64,000 nucleotides of DNA. Source: Symsagittifera roscoffensis. Lineage: Eukaryota > Xenacoelomorpha > Acoela > Convolutidae. Of this stretch, positions 63,316 to 64,000 are shown in pieces. Positions within the stretch are counted from its first letter, which is position 1. Each line of letters opens with the position of its first letter. Where the stretch lies: contig NC_087070.1 of assembly GCF_963678635.1 (NCBI RefSeq), forward strand, positions 45,305,467-45,369,466. Direction: 5' to 3'. A model generated the notes under the pieces. It had not been told where the DNA came from and ran no database searches. It saw only the letters and a program-made list of their open reading frames with translations. Both the position numbers and the translations under genes were made by a program.

Positions 63316-64000
63316 TCACACGTCGTTCTGTTTGATGCTTAGCCCTCCGTCTTCTTCGCTCTTGACCCCACGCATCCACTCCAGTATTCTCAGGTTCGTG
63401 TTCTCCCTCCTCTCTATCTCGCTCTGTTCCAGATCTGTTTCTTGTTCTGGTGTGGAGTAATCCTCCTTTGGATAGTGTTCACTGTCGTTGATGATTTGCC
63501 ATGCGTCGCCTGCCACCAATTCGCCCACACTCAGTAACTCGTTACCCACTTCATCAGGCCTTATCTTGTCAATTAAGAAGTCATCCCCGTACCTATTGTA
63601 CCTCATGCCCGTCCGTTTACGATTACCGCTCCTGTTTCCTGTCGTCATCGGCAAGTCTGGTTCCGTCCACTTCGGCACCTCGTCCTGCTCCGGATCGTTC
63701 CAGTATTCTTCCACAAAGGATTCTTCCTCTGAATCCGCTTCTATTTTTTCATTGTCGTCCAGACTCATGCCCTCGTTGCCATCGTTTTTCTCTCGGGTGC
63801 CTTTTTCATTCACCTGGCAAGCTGGTTCCACCAATAGGTACTTGAGTTCCGTCATGTTCTGCGGTACGCACCAGTCTTCTGGGGATGGGACATGAGGTTT
63901 CAAGTTTTCATAATGCGCTGCACGCCCCGTACTCAAGCGATAAAACCGTCCTTGCTGGTGCACTGCCGTTATCATGAACGGTCCTCTCCGTTTCTTGAGT
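63316..64000 (-). pseudogene. Pol: integrase C-terminal GPF region and acidic tail (copy C, runs off edge)
   Basis: The frame enters from the right edge with a KRRGPF version of the GPF motif, then TGRAAHYENLKPHVPS and the acidic tail (VEEYWNDPEQDEVPKW, RRENTNLRILEWMR), aligned with copy B at 32130-32820. The catalytic core of the integrase is outside the window. Confidence 0.85.

Larger units (their letters stand above)
46816..64000 (-). mobile_element. Giant LTR retroelement, copy C (5' end outside window, interrupted)
   Basis: It is close to copy B in protein sequence but heavily decayed. Left to right: truncated LTR (46816-47083), 3' UTR interrupted by LINE-2, a 1,170-bp tandem array of its own 3' end with the LINE, accessory ORF remnants (to 61977), spacer, and the end of gag-pol (62498 to the edge). 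Internal deletions include about 1.56 kb at 56441, about 150 bp near 58010 and about 85 bp near 58230. Confidence 0.85.

Overview
The window looks like invertebrate-type animal nuclear DNA made almost entirely of nested transposable elements. Supporting signs are a histone H2A fragment without an intron, two non-LTR retrotransposons (LINEs) of animal type, three Ty3/Gypsy-like LTR retroelements and long non-coding leaders. I found no ordinary host gene, tRNA, rRNA or prokaryotic feature. The species cannot be named from the sequence.

Three copies of one giant LTR-element family lie on the minus strand. Copy B (20674-43571, about 22.9 kb) is structurally complete: 909/910-bp LTRs that differ at only about 8-10 positions by eye, a 4-bp TTTT target duplication, a primer-binding-site candidate, a 2.4-kb leader with a minisatellite, a gag-pro-pol region of about 2,940 codons, and then, where a retrovirus would carry env, a second coding region of about 2,950 codons. 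Copy A (1 to about 20360) is an older, diverged relative cut by the left window edge. Copy C (46816-64000) is close to B, heavily decayed and cut by the right edge.

Gag-pol has a coiled-coil N-terminus, Ty3-type capsid, two CCHC knuckles, DTGA protease, YVDD reverse transcriptase, RNase H and an HHCC/DDE integrase with GPF motif, followed by a long tail ending in what looks like a macrodomain (ADP-ribose-binding fold). The second ORF starts with a coiled coil and an SGNH/GDSL-type hydrolase domain, continues into a second degenerate SGNH-like domain, and then about 1,500 residues I do not recognise, with a conserved CX4CX6CX4C cluster. A good 3' splice-site sequence sits about 235-250 nt upstream of this ORF in B and C, and one lies in the matching spacer of A, suggesting expression from a spliced subgenomic RNA.

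Layout: 1-6815 copy A accessory ORF, with a 90-codon H2A fragment inserted antisense at 3618-3887; 7169-16769 copy A gag-pol; 16770-19690 leader and PBS; 19703 to about 20360 diverged LTR; about 20590-20673 probable LINE-1 ORF1 remnant; 20674-43571 copy B; 43572-46815 LINE-1; 46816-47395 LTR and 3' UTR of copy C; 47396-49050 LINE-2; 48294-55057 a 1,170-bp tandem array (about 5.8 copies) made of LINE-2 3' end plus copy C 3' end; 55058-61977 rest of the copy C accessory ORF; 62498-64000 copy C pol end. The simplest history is: A and C lay next to each other, LINE-1 landed in the LTR between them, and B then landed inside LINE-1.

Most ORFs carry frameshifts or stops. Some may be assembly errors, since copy B has nearly identical LTRs yet several frameshifts.
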